This document shows positions 8,611 to 16,554 of a stretch of 64,000 nt of DNA, one piece after another. This stretch comes from an uncultured Desulfatiglans sp. Lineage in GTDB: Bacteria; Desulfobacterota; DSM-4660; Desulfatiglandales; Desulfatiglandaceae. Where the stretch lies: contig LR026961.1 of assembly GCA_900498135.1 (NCBI GenBank), positions 2,476,666 to 2,540,665 on the forward strand, given 5' to 3'. The notes under the pieces were generated by a model. It was not told the origin of the DNA, did no database searches, and saw only the letters and a list, made by a program, of their open reading frames with translations. A program made the translations under genes and the position numbers. Each line of letters opens with the position of its first letter. The stretch's first letter is position 1.

Positions 8611-9405
8611 TTGGATATCGCAACACTTGTGGGGCTGTTGGTGGCTGGGGGATTGGTTGTCAGCTCCATTATCATGGGCGGGTCTTTTACTTGGTTTCTG
8701 AATTATCCCTCCCTCATGATCGTGATCGGTGGAACCATGGGGGCCACCTTGATCAGCTACCCTTTGGGCGAAGTCATGGGAGTCTTCAACGTGGCCAAAA
8801 AGGCCCTCTTGCATCAATCGCAGTCTCCTACAAAGTTGATTCCCCTGATCGTCGAGTTTGCGCGCAAGGCTCGAAGGGAAGGGATTCTTTCTTTTGAATC
8901 CCAACTGGATGAACTGGAGGATCCTTTTCTGGTCAAGGGGCTGCGGCTCGCGATCGACGGTATGGACTCCAGCGCGATCGAAGAAATTATGCGCACGGAG
9001 ATTCAGTTTGTGGAGGAGCGTCATAATCTTGGTTCCGAGATTTTCAGCACCATGGGAACCTATGCGCCGGCCATTGGAATGCTCGGTACGATCATCGGTC
9101 TGGTCCAGATGCTGATGCAAATGGAGGATCCAAGCCAGATCGGGGCTCCCATGGCGGTAGCCCTGTTGACCACCTTTTATGGCACGATACTGGCCAACCT
9201 GCTGTTCCTGCCGATCGCGGGAAAACTCAAAACGCGCAGCAAGAGTGAGGTGCTGGTCAAGCAGATGATCCTGGAAGGAATCATCTCGATCCAATCAGGT
9301 GACAATTATCGTGTTGTGGAACAAAAACTCAAGGCCTTCATCGCCCCAAAACTCCGCCAAGGCGTTTCAGAGAAGACTGTGCCCCAAGTGGAGCAGCCGA
9401 CATGA
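8611..9405 (+). CDS. motA: flagellar stator protein MotA
   Basis: MotA forms the ring of the stator that pushes on FliG using ion flow. The 264-residue product has four membrane segments (about 1-22, 33-53, 146-166 and 175-201) and a large cytoplasmic loop between the second and third, as in the family. TM3 contains MGTYAPAIGMLGTIIGLVQM with the conserved proline. The start codon is TTG at 8611, chosen because GAGGAGG ends 7 bases upstream and MDIATLVGLLVAGG-like starts are typical. It overlaps motB by ATGA. Confidence 0.95.
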   Translation: MDIATLVGLLVAGGLVVSSIIMGGSFTWFLNYPSLMIVIGGTMGATLISYPLGEVMGVFNVAKKALLHQSQSPTKLIPLIVEFARKARREGILSFESQLDELEDPFLVKGLRLAIDGMDSSAIEEIMRTEIQFVEERHNLGSEIFSTMGTYAPAIGMLGTIIGLVQMLMQMEDPSQIGAPMAVALLTTFYGTILANLLFLPIAGKLKTRSKSEVLVKQMILEGIISIQSGDNYRVVEQKLKAFIAPKLRQGVSEKTVPQVEQPT

Positions 9406-10223
9406 ATAACAAAAGGCATGATATCCGAGGGAATCAATCGGAGGGTTCATTTAAGCGTGGAGGTTGGCAGGTCGTTTACTCGGGCTTTATCCTTATCATG
9501 CTGTGCTTTTTTATCATGCTTTGCTCGTTTTCAACCATCGAAGAGGCTAAGGTGTTGCGCTTCGTCAAATCCTTTTCAAACGCGGTCAATATTTTGTCGG
9601 GCGGGCTCAAATTCACGGAGGGTTCGGAGGTTTTGCTGCCTGGCTTGGACATGGTGGATAAGCGAAATCCTTTGGCTGACCTTCTGCAACGTCTGGAGGA
9701 GATCATTCGCAAAGTGGGGTTTTCTCAGTCCGAGGTGACGTTTTCCATGTCCGAATCGGGCCTTTCAATGCGTTTGGCGAGTCAGGTTCTTTTTAGGGTA
9801 GGTGAAGCCGAACTGAGCGGGCAGGCCTTGCCGCTGCTGGAAAAAATCGGCCTGTTGATCGAGAAGACGGACTATAGTGTTCGCATCGAGGGCCATACCG
9901 ACAATACCCCTATTCATACCGAGCATTTTCCTTCCAATTGGGAGCTTTCCACCGCCAGGGCGGTGACTGTGCTGCGCTACTTCCTTGAGACCCGCGACAT
10001 CCCAGCCGGACGCCTTTCAGCCGTTGGGTTCGGAGAATATCAGCCGTTGTACCCCAACGACAACGAAGAGAACCGCTCAGGCAATCGAAGGGTTGAGATT
10101 GTTTTTGTAGATGGACCCAAAATGCGGGGGGGGATGGATGAGGTCACGGACGGTGCTCAGGGGGAGGACAGCGAAAAGAGGCGGGAAAGCGGAAGAAGGC
10201 GCGAGTTGGCTGACGACCTTTAA
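9402..10223 (+). CDS. MotB-like protein lacking the ion-binding aspartate (MotB1)
   Basis: This is an OmpA/MotB protein of 273 residues: one N-terminal membrane helix (about 24-44), a plug/linker region and a C-terminal peptidoglycan-binding OmpA domain (RIEGHTDNTPIHTEHFPSNW, ELSTARAVTVL). In MotB the membrane helix carries an essential Asp six residues after a conserved Trp. Here Trp22 is followed at +6 by Gly28 (WQVVYSGF), and no Asp or Glu lies in the helix. It therefore should not conduct ions alone. ATGA overlap with motA and an 86-bp overlap with the next motB suggest co-translation and perhaps a mixed MotB dimer. The last 40 residues are charged and poorly conserved. Confidence 0.85.
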   Translation: MNNKRHDIRGNQSEGSFKRGGWQVVYSGFILIMLCFFIMLCSFSTIEEAKVLRFVKSFSNAVNILSGGLKFTEGSEVLLPGLDMVDKRNPLADLLQRLEEIIRKVGFSQSEVTFSMSESGLSMRLASQVLFRVGEAELSGQALPLLEKIGLLIEKTDYSVRIEGHTDNTPIHTEHFPSNWELSTARAVTVLRYFLETRDIPAGRLSAVGFGEYQPLYPNDNEENRSGNRRVEIVFVDGPKMRGGMDEVTDGAQGEDSEKRRESGRRRELADDL

Positions 10224-10914
10224 CGATTTGATCACTCTTTTGATGGTTTTTTTCGTGTTGCTTTTCACCATGAGTCAACTGGATGTGAAAAAGGCAAAGA
10301 CCTTCCAGGACGCTCTTCAGAGCGGCCTCGGCGTGTTAATGCCTGGCGAATCCGCCCAGGTGGCCGTGATGGATGAATCGGGCTCGTTCGGCCTTTCACC
10401 GGAGTTGAACGAAGGCAAAAGAGCCCACCTCGGCGAAAGACCCGAGGACCACTCCGATGCGGGGAACCGTCTTTTGGGAACGGTTCAGGAGATTGTCAAT
10501 ACCAGTCTTTCGGATCTCGGGGAGGACCCGGGCGTGTTGGCTACTCTGACCGATGAAGGGGTCGTCATTTTGTTGGAAGATGCCGTTCTATTTGATTCCG
10601 GAAAAGCGGAGATTAACTCGCAAGCCTTCAATCAGTTGGATGCTATACAAAACATCATCATAAGCGTTCACAATCGAGTGCGCATCGAAGGGCATACGGA
10701 CGATGTTCCCATTTGCACGCCAAGATTCCCATCGAACTGGGAATTGTCCACTGCACGGGCTGTCAATGTCCTCAAATACTTTACGGCCAGCGGTTTAGTA
10801 GATCCGGGTCGCTTTTCGGCTGTGGGTTATGCGGACTCCAAACCACTGGTTCCAAACGAAAGCCCTGAGGCCCGGAGAAAAAACCGCCGTGTAGAGATCG
10901 TGCTGGTCAAGTAA
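10138..10914 (+). CDS. motB: flagellar motor protein MotB (MotB2, aspartate present)
   Basis: Second stator B subunit, 258 residues from the ATG at 10138. The membrane helix reads WLTTFNDLITLLMVFFVLLF, with Trp24 and the ion-binding Asp30 exactly six residues on, so this copy is predicted active. The C-terminal half is a peptidoglycan-binding OmpA domain (RIEGHTDDVPI, NWELSTARAVNVLKYF, NRRVEIVL). Starts at 10111 or 10138 both lie inside motB1; 10138 follows a G-rich stretch and gives a shorter overlap, but the exact start is uncertain. It anchors the stator to the cell wall. Confidence 0.93.
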   Translation: MRSRTVLRGRTAKRGGKAEEGASWLTTFNDLITLLMVFFVLLFTMSQLDVKKAKTFQDALQSGLGVLMPGESAQVAVMDESGSFGLSPELNEGKRAHLGERPEDHSDAGNRLLGTVQEIVNTSLSDLGEDPGVLATLTDEGVVILLEDAVLFDSGKAEINSQAFNQLDAIQNIIISVHNRVRIEGHTDDVPICTPRFPSNWELSTARAVNVLKYFTASGLVDPGRFSAVGYADSKPLVPNESPEARRKNRRVEIVLVK

Positions 10915-10930
10915 AGAGCGAGGAGGTGGC

Positions 10931-11407
10931 ATGTCGAGAAAAACGCTGTTCATGATCCTGGGGGGCATGGTTCTGTTCGTGGTCTTGATCGCTGCTGGCT
11001 TCTTCGTTATGTGGCAGCGCATGACCGCTCTTCAGTTACAGCCTGAGACGTCGGCGCCTGCAGCTGCGCCCACTGAAACGGAGATCGATGATCCCGCTAG
11101 GATGCTGGGGCCGACCTTTGCTTTGGATACGTTCATCGTTAATCTTTCCGACGACCATCTAAATCGTTACCTACGGGTGACGATGGAGCTGGAGTTGGGA
11201 AATCCGACCCTCGCCGACGAACTGAAGAAACGTCTGCCGCAGGTTCGTGACTGTATGCTCAAGATCCTGCCCGTTAAACACAGTGTAGAGATTCAGGGAG
11301 TTGCCGGTAAGGAGGCGCTGCGGATGGAGATTATGTCGACCTTGAATTCTTTTCTCAAGACAGGCGAAGTCGTGAACATCTATTTTACCGAATTCGTTAT
11401 CCAGTAG
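10931..11407 (+). CDS. fliL: flagellar basal body-associated protein FliL
   Basis: FliL is a single-pass inner-membrane protein that surrounds and supports the stators. The 158-residue product has a cytoplasmic Met-Ser-Arg-Lys start, one membrane helix (about 6-28), a Pro/Ala-rich linker (39-52) and a periplasmic domain (TFALDTFIVNLSDDHLNRYL, then RVTMELEL, and FTEFVIQ at the end), all characteristic. A GAGGAGGTGGC site lies before the ATG. It is placed between motB and fliM. Confidence 0.95.
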   Translation: MSRKTLFMILGGMVLFVVLIAAGFFVMWQRMTALQLQPETSAPAAAPTETEIDDPARMLGPTFALDTFIVNLSDDHLNRYLRVTMELELGNPTLADELKKRLPQVRDCMLKILPVKHSVEIQGVAGKEALRMEIMSTLNSFLKTGEVVNIYFTEFVIQ

Positions 11408-11417
11408 GTTCAGGGCG

Positions 11418-12395
11418 ATGTCCGACCAGATTCTTTCCCAAGAGGAGATTGATGCCCTCTTGTCCGCCATGGACAGCGGCGAGATCGATTTGGAAGGGAG
11501 CAGCCAGGAGGATAAAACGGCCAAGCCTTACAATCTCGCCTCGCAAAGCATCACGCTGCGCGATCAGTTCAGCGTCCTCGAAGAAGTTTATGCAAAGTTT
11601 CTGGATCTTCTGCAGGTTTCTCTTCGATCGCTCTTACAGAGAGATATGGAGGTGGCCTTCGTTTCTCGAGAGATCAAGAAATTTGCAGATATGATCAAAA
11701 CGTTCGGCACTCCGACATTCTTCAACGTCTTTCAGATGGAGCCGCTTTTTGGCTCTGCCTTGCTGGCGATAAAGCCGGGTCTTGTTTTCTCTTTGATCGA
11801 CTGTCTCTTCGGGGGCACTGGCAAGGCGATCGAAACATCTAGGAATTTTACAAAAATCGAACAGCGGATGATGGAGAAAGTCTCGAGTCATATCCTTGGG
11901 GACTTGGAGAAGGCCTGGGAAATTGTCTGTCCAGTGAATATAGGTTCCAAGAAAATCGAGACCAGACCGGCATTCATGCACGCTATAGATCCTAACGATT
12001 ATGTTGTCAACATCGTCTTTGCGCTGAAAGGAGGCGCCCTGTCGGGGGACATCCAAATCTGTATTCCTTACCTGATGCTGGAGCCGATCAAAGATCGCCT
12101 TTCTTTCAAGTATTTGAGGGAACGTGAACGGGAACACGCATGGAACGTCCCGTTCCAGCAGCTTCTGCAGGATGCGGAAGTGGAAATGGTGGTTGAATTG
12201 GCGAGGACACAGCAGACCGTGCGCCACCTTTTGAGCTGGAAAACAGACGATGTTGTACGTCTGGACCGCGGACCGGAGGATCCGGTGATCGCCTACATCG
12301 AAGGAGTGCCCAAACTCTACGGGTTTCCAGGGATCCTGAAAGGAAGCCGGGCTGTCCAGGTCAGCGGGCCCTTGAAACAGAATGGAGGAAACTGA
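11418..12395 (+). CDS. fliM: flagellar motor switch protein FliM
   Basis: FliM forms the middle of the C-ring and receives CheY-P. The N-terminal CheY-binding peptide is visible as LSQEEIDALLSAMDSGE (residues 5-21). The middle CheC-like domain follows (about 50-230) and the C-terminal SpoA domain contains the DDVVRLDRGPEDPVIAYIEG segment and GVPKLYGFPG near 295-305. The length of 325 residues is normal. Ten bases separate it from fliL and three from fliN, so translation is coupled. Confidence 0.97.
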   Translation: MSDQILSQEEIDALLSAMDSGEIDLEGSSQEDKTAKPYNLASQSITLRDQFSVLEEVYAKFLDLLQVSLRSLLQRDMEVAFVSREIKKFADMIKTFGTPTFFNVFQMEPLFGSALLAIKPGLVFSLIDCLFGGTGKAIETSRNFTKIEQRMMEKVSSHILGDLEKAWEIVCPVNIGSKKIETRPAFMHAIDPNDYVVNIVFALKGGALSGDIQICIPYLMLEPIKDRLSFKYLREREREHAWNVPFQQLLQDAEVEMVVELARTQQTVRHLLSWKTDDVVRLDRGPEDPVIAYIEGVPKLYGFPGILKGSRAVQVSGPLKQNGGN

Positions 12396-12398
12396 ACG

Positions 12399-12779
12399 AT
12401 GTCCAAAGACCAAAACGGTGAAATGGCAAAAGAGCCGCGGAGTGCGCGGAGAGAAGCGTCGGCCGGCGAACAGCCTTATGAGTTTTCAGGGCTGAGCGGG
12501 GAGGCAGCAGGTGGGGAAAAGGCCAAGATCGACTTTATTCTCGATATTCCACTGCAGATCACAGTCGAACTTGGGCGTACGCGCATGTTGATCAACGAAC
12601 TGCTTAAACTCGGACAGGGTTCCGTGGTGGAACTCAGCAAGTTGGCGGGTGAAACCTTGGATGTCCTGGCAAACAATCGGTTGATTGCCAGAGGAGAAGT
12701 TGTCGTGGTGGACGAAAAATACGGCATTCGTTTGACGGAAATCATTACCCCCATCGAGCGTCTGGAGAGCTTGAAATGA
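12399..12779 (+). CDS. fliN: flagellar motor switch protein FliN
   Basis: FliN makes the lower ring of the switch and binds FliH. The 126-residue product has a variable charged N-terminus (1-45) and a C-terminal SpoA domain: DIPLQITVELGRTRMLINEL, LKLGQGSVVELSKLAGE, and NNRLIARGEVVVVDEKYGIR. These motifs are diagnostic. It starts 3 bp after fliM and overlaps fliO by ATGA. Confidence 0.97.
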   Translation: MSKDQNGEMAKEPRSARREASAGEQPYEFSGLSGEAAGGEKAKIDFILDIPLQITVELGRTRMLINELLKLGQGSVVELSKLAGETLDVLANNRLIARGEVVVVDEKYGIRLTEIITPIERLESLK

Positions 12780-13153
12780 GTCCCGGGCCTGATTTCTTTG
12801 CCGGGATGGGCAAGATGTTGATGGCCTTGCTGGTGGTGCTGGCTGGGTTATGGGCGGCTTTCTGGGCTGTTCGCCGGATAGGGGGAAAAAGGTTGACGCG
12901 CAGTCCGATGTCTTTGATTCAGGTCCTGGGCAGCCGTTACTTGGGATACCGGAACCAGATTTCGTTGGTGGCGGTGCCGGGGGCGCTCTTGGTCCTTGGC
13001 GTCAGTCGCGAACGGATCAACCTGCTGGCCAGACTGGATCCGGATGCTGCTGAAGATTTGGCCGTAGAATGCGCAGAGGACTCCTTCATGGATCAACTGC
13101 GGTCCGTGGGCCGAGGACTCAGCGGGAAGGACAAGAGGGGAGATGCAATCTGA
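12776..13153 (+). CDS. fliO: flagellar biosynthetic protein FliO
   Basis: FliO assists assembly of the FliP ring of the export gate. The 125-residue protein has one N-terminal membrane helix (about 11-30) and a small cytoplasmic domain with the family pattern SPMSLIQVLGSRYLGYRNQI, SLVAVPGALLVLGVS. It begins in an ATGA overlap with fliN. The family is weakly conserved, but order and the RYLGYRNQISLVAV stretch support the call. Confidence 0.9.
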   Translation: MSPGPDFFAGMGKMLMALLVVLAGLWAAFWAVRRIGGKRLTRSPMSLIQVLGSRYLGYRNQISLVAVPGALLVLGVSRERINLLARLDPDAAEDLAVECAEDSFMDQLRSVGRGLSGKDKRGDAI

Positions 13154-13259
13154 GAGGTCCGGCCGGGGGCGGAAGCGGATCCTGCTTTTGTCGAGTGGAT
13201 GGAGGAAAATTCCTCAGAGATAAACTCGGTGGTCTGTGACCCGGGGAGAATTTTCGGAT

Positions 13260-14021
13260 ATGCAGAGACGTTCACTTGTTGAGATCACGATCCTGTTCCT
13301 GTTGATGCTGCCGGGCTCGGCCATCGGGCAGACGCCGGTCCTTGATACGCCTATGGTGACCATCGGTATCGGTACCCCTGCCGATCCTGGACACATGGGG
13401 GTGGTACTGCAGATCTTTCTCCTCATGACGGTGCTTTCCCTTGCACCTGCCATTCTCATCATGCTGACTTCGTTTACCCGTATAGCGATTGTCCTTTCGA
13501 TTCTGCGCCAGGCCATCGGGACCCAGCAGATGCCGCCTAATCAGGTGGTGATCGGATTGGCGCTGTTCTTGACCCTGTTCATCATGACCCCGGTTTGGCA
13601 GACGGTCAACCATAACGCCCTCCAGCCTTACCTGAAACAGGAGATCACCCAGTCGGAGGCCTTGGATAAAGCAACAGGCCCGATACGGGATTTTATGATC
13701 AAGCAGACACGTGAAAAAGATCTGGCTCTGATGGTGGAAATCGCAAGAATGGAGCGGCCTAATAATATCCAGGACATTCCGACTACCGTTTTAATCCCAT
13801 CGTTTGTAATCAGTGAATTAAAGACTGCTTTCCAGATGGGATTTATGCTGTACATACCGTTTCTTATCATTGATATGGTCGTTGCCAGCGTGCTGCTTTC
13901 TATGGGGATGATGATGCTGCCTCCCATTATGATATCGTTGCCTTTTAAGTTAATGCTTTTTGTGTTGGCAGATGGTTGGTATCTGATCGTTGGTGCGGTG
14001 GTTAAAAGTTTTTCAAATTGA
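13260..14021 (+). CDS. fliP: flagellar export gate protein FliP
   Basis: FliP forms the pentameric core of the export gate. The product from ATG 13260 has 253 residues with a signal-like N-terminus, then membrane segments and the FliP signature regions (LTSFTRIAIVLSILRQAIGT, GTQQMPPNQVVIGLALFLT; PSFVISELKTAFQMGFMLYI). The start at 13260 lies 10 bases after GGGGAG; a GTG at 13236 would add eight residues. From about 13740 the coding DNA turns AT-rich and stays so through fliQ into fliR. The 106-bp gap after fliO has no visible signal. Confidence 0.96.
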   Translation: MQRRSLVEITILFLLMLPGSAIGQTPVLDTPMVTIGIGTPADPGHMGVVLQIFLLMTVLSLAPAILIMLTSFTRIAIVLSILRQAIGTQQMPPNQVVIGLALFLTLFIMTPVWQTVNHNALQPYLKQEITQSEALDKATGPIRDFMIKQTREKDLALMVEIARMERPNNIQDIPTTVLIPSFVISELKTAFQMGFMLYIPFLIIDMVVASVLLSMGMMMLPPIMISLPFKLMLFVLADGWYLIVGAVVKSFSN

Positions 14022-14055
14022 TTTAATTTATTTCATTATATGATAGGTATATGAT

Positions 14056-14325
14056 ATGACACCAGAATTTGTAACAGGGCTTGTAATTGAAGGTTTAAAA
14101 ACCGCCGTTATGATAGCATCGCCGATTCTGGTGTTTGGATTGCTGGCTGGTCTCATTGTAAGTATATTTCAATCAGCTACACAGATTAATGAAATGACAT
14201 TGGTTTTTATTCCAAAAATGATTGCAGTGGGATTGGCAGTGATGATATTTTTTCCATGGATGCTGAATAAAATGACGGATTTTACATCTAACTTGATTAC
14301 AAATCTGCCGATGTATATCAAGTAA
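14056..14325 (+). CDS. fliQ: flagellar export gate protein FliQ
   Basis: FliQ is the 89-residue two-helix subunit that wraps the FliP/FliR core. It has membrane helices at about 15-38 and 55-75 with the family motif ASPILVFGLLAGLIVSIFQS, ATQINEMTLVFIPK. The whole gene is AT-rich (16 G+C in the 60 bases 14161-14220), unlike fliM-fliO or flhA. The start ATG follows ATAGGTATATG with a weak ribosome site. It lies between fliP and fliR. Confidence 0.96.
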   Translation: MTPEFVTGLVIEGLKTAVMIASPILVFGLLAGLIVSIFQSATQINEMTLVFIPKMIAVGLAVMIFFPWMLNKMTDFTSNLITNLPMYIK

Positions 14326-14350
14326 TAAACACATAAAGTAATAAGGCAGA

Positions 14351-15130
14351 ATGCAAAATATCATTGTTAATGTTTTGGATGTCCAGAATTTCTTTTTGAT
14401 TTTTGTCAGAGTGACATCCATGCTTTTTTTTCTCCCCATATTCGACAGTCGAGTTATCCCTGTAATCTTTAAGGCAGGTCTGTCACTGGCGATGAGCCTG
14501 CTCCTTTTTCATTACCTTTCTCCAACTATCCATTTGGCTGATCCTCTGGGACCCGTGCCCCTTGTGCTGGGGGTTGCCGGAGAGGTCTTCATGGGGGCGG
14601 GTATCGCTTTGTCCGTCAAGCTGATTCTTGCCGGTGTTCAGCTGGCGGGTCAGCTGGCTGGATTTCAGATGGGCCTGGCAATCGCGAATGTGGTGGATCC
14701 GCTGACAAGCGAACAATCTTCGGAGACGGCCATGGTTCTGAACCTTTTCGCTATGCTCGTTTTTCTCGCCGTCGATGCTCACCATTGGTTCTTGAGGGCC
14801 CTGGCCGCGAGTTTCGAGCAGGTCGGCCCCCTCTCTCTGCACTTAAGTCCTTCGTTTGTGGAGAGTCTGCTGACGCTGTCAGGAGCCATGTTCGTCATTG
14901 CCATCAAGGTGGCGGCACCGATTATCGCCGCCCTTTTACTCACAAGTGCGGCGCTCGGCTTGGTGGCGCGTACAGTTCCTCAAATGAATATCTTCATCGT
15001 CGCTTTCCCCCTCAAGATCATGGTCGGATTTCTGCTGATGGCACTGAGCTTGCCGTATATATCGAGCTATTTGTCGGAGCTTTTCCATACCTTTGGCCGG
15101 GAATTGGTTCTGATGTTCAGCGGGCTTTGA
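14351..15130 (+). CDS. fliR: flagellar export gate protein FliR
   Basis: FliR is the single-copy subunit that completes the FliP5-FliQ4-FliR1 gate. The 259-residue protein has about six hydrophobic segments and the typical stretch AGQLAGFQMGLAIANVVDPL near 100-120, followed by QSSETAMVLNLFAMLVFL. The first 80 bases are AT-rich like fliQ and the rest returns to cluster average. The ribosome site (AAGGCAG) is moderate. A 140-bp gap without clear features follows before flhB. Confidence 0.95.
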   Translation: MQNIIVNVLDVQNFFLIFVRVTSMLFFLPIFDSRVIPVIFKAGLSLAMSLLLFHYLSPTIHLADPLGPVPLVLGVAGEVFMGAGIALSVKLILAGVQLAGQLAGFQMGLAIANVVDPLTSEQSSETAMVLNLFAMLVFLAVDAHHWFLRALAASFEQVGPLSLHLSPSFVESLLTLSGAMFVIAIKVAAPIIAALLLTSAALGLVARTVPQMNIFIVAFPLKIMVGFLLMALSLPYISSYLSELFHTFGRELVLMFSGL

Positions 15131-15270
15131 TGGCTGCCGCGATTCAGTCTGGTCGGGGAGCGACAAGATCGCAAGTCAAGCAAAGTCCGCGAGAACGGCA
15201 GTGTTACCAAGGAGGAAATCGAGATCCTCTCAACAGAAAAGGCCTTTTCAGGACGAAGACAGGGTGAACC

Positions 15271-16341
15271 ATGCCACAGGGCAGCGATCAGGAAAGAACC
15301 GAACAGGCAACCCCCAAGCGTCGTGAGGATGCGCGCAAAAAGGGCCGGGTGGCGCAGAGCCGGGAGATCCCGTCGGTCATGATACTTTTTGCCGGATTAG
15401 GGATTTTCTTTTTTGCGGGAGGCTGGGTTTTCAGCCGTCTGTCTGTGGTCATGCAATGGGTGTTCGGTCAATTGATCGACAGGGCCGAGTTGGCCGCAGG
15501 CGATGCCGAGCTTCTCCTGATGAGCTTTTTCAGAGAAACACTCCTGGTCATGGCCCCTTTGGCCTTGGCGGTCATATCTGCCGCAGTGGGCGCCAACGTG
15601 CTGCAGAAGGGATTCCTTTTCAATATGGAGTTGTTGAACCCTGATATCTCGCGGTTGAACCCCTTGAAGGGAATCAGACGCATGGCCTCCATGAAATCTC
15701 TGGTAGAACTGATGAAGTCTGTGCTCAAGGTGGCTTTTATCGGCGGGATCGGCTATCTGCTGGTGCGCTCTGCAATGGATGAGGTCCTGGGATTGGTGTG
15801 GATGGAGGTGCCGGAGATACTTGCCTTCATAGGCGACACCACTTTCAGATGCGTATTGTTGATAACGGTGCCCCTGGTCGTTTTGGCTGTCGCAGACCTT
15901 CTCTTTCAACATTGGGAGCATGAAAGAGAACTGCGTATGACCAAGCAGGAGATCAAAGACGAAAACAAGCAGCGCGAGGGTGACCCGTTCGTCAAGGCCA
16001 GGATCAGACGGGTGCAAATGGAAGTAGCCCGCAGGCGGATGATGCAGGCTGTAAAGGAGGCCGATGTCGTTGTGACCAATCCCACGCACTTGGCGGTCGC
16101 GTTGAAATATTCTCCAGAGACCATGGCTGCTCCACAGGTGGTTGGGAAAGGTGCTGGATTTTTGGCGGAGCGTATCAAAAGGCTGGCGCAAGAAAACGGA
16201 ATCCCTGTGGTCGAAAACAGAATTCTGGCCCAGGCATTGTATAAAGGAGTCGAGGTTGGAGGGATGGTGCCGGTTGCGTTGTACAGGGCTGTTGCGGAGG
16301 TGATGGCCTATGTTTACAGGCTGAAGGGGCGTCGTCTCTAA
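15271..16341 (+). CDS. flhB: flagellar export switch protein FlhB
   Basis: FlhB controls the change from rod/hook to filament export. It has 356 residues: a charged start with KTEQATPKRREDARKKG-like sequence (ERTEQATPKRREDARKKGRV), four membrane helices (about 30-210) and a cytoplasmic domain. The self-cleavage site NPTH is present in VVTNPTHLAVALKYSPE at about 268-285. All expected parts are visible. It reads in the same direction as fliR and flhA. Confidence 0.97.
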   Translation: MPQGSDQERTEQATPKRREDARKKGRVAQSREIPSVMILFAGLGIFFFAGGWVFSRLSVVMQWVFGQLIDRAELAAGDAELLLMSFFRETLLVMAPLALAVISAAVGANVLQKGFLFNMELLNPDISRLNPLKGIRRMASMKSLVELMKSVLKVAFIGGIGYLLVRSAMDEVLGLVWMEVPEILAFIGDTTFRCVLLITVPLVVLAVADLLFQHWEHERELRMTKQEIKDENKQREGDPFVKARIRRVQMEVARRRMMQAVKEADVVVTNPTHLAVALKYSPETMAAPQVVGKGAGFLAERIKRLAQENGIPVVENRILAQALYKGVEVGGMVPVALYRAVAEVMAYVYRLKGRRL

Positions 16342-16554
16342 TATCTCCTCGATGTGGAGTCCTAAGAATTTGGCATACATGATGCAATTCGCAGAAAACG
16401 GGGCTTTGAGGAATGGAAAGGGAGCGACGGGATGTCCGTCGATCTGATGGTCGAGGATAAGCAAGGGACAAATAGAACAGGCTTGCATCGGCGCGGGGAT
16501 TTGGTGTGGGTTTAGAAGCCGTAGCGCGAGGTAAGCGCAGGAAAAGGGGTCGAT

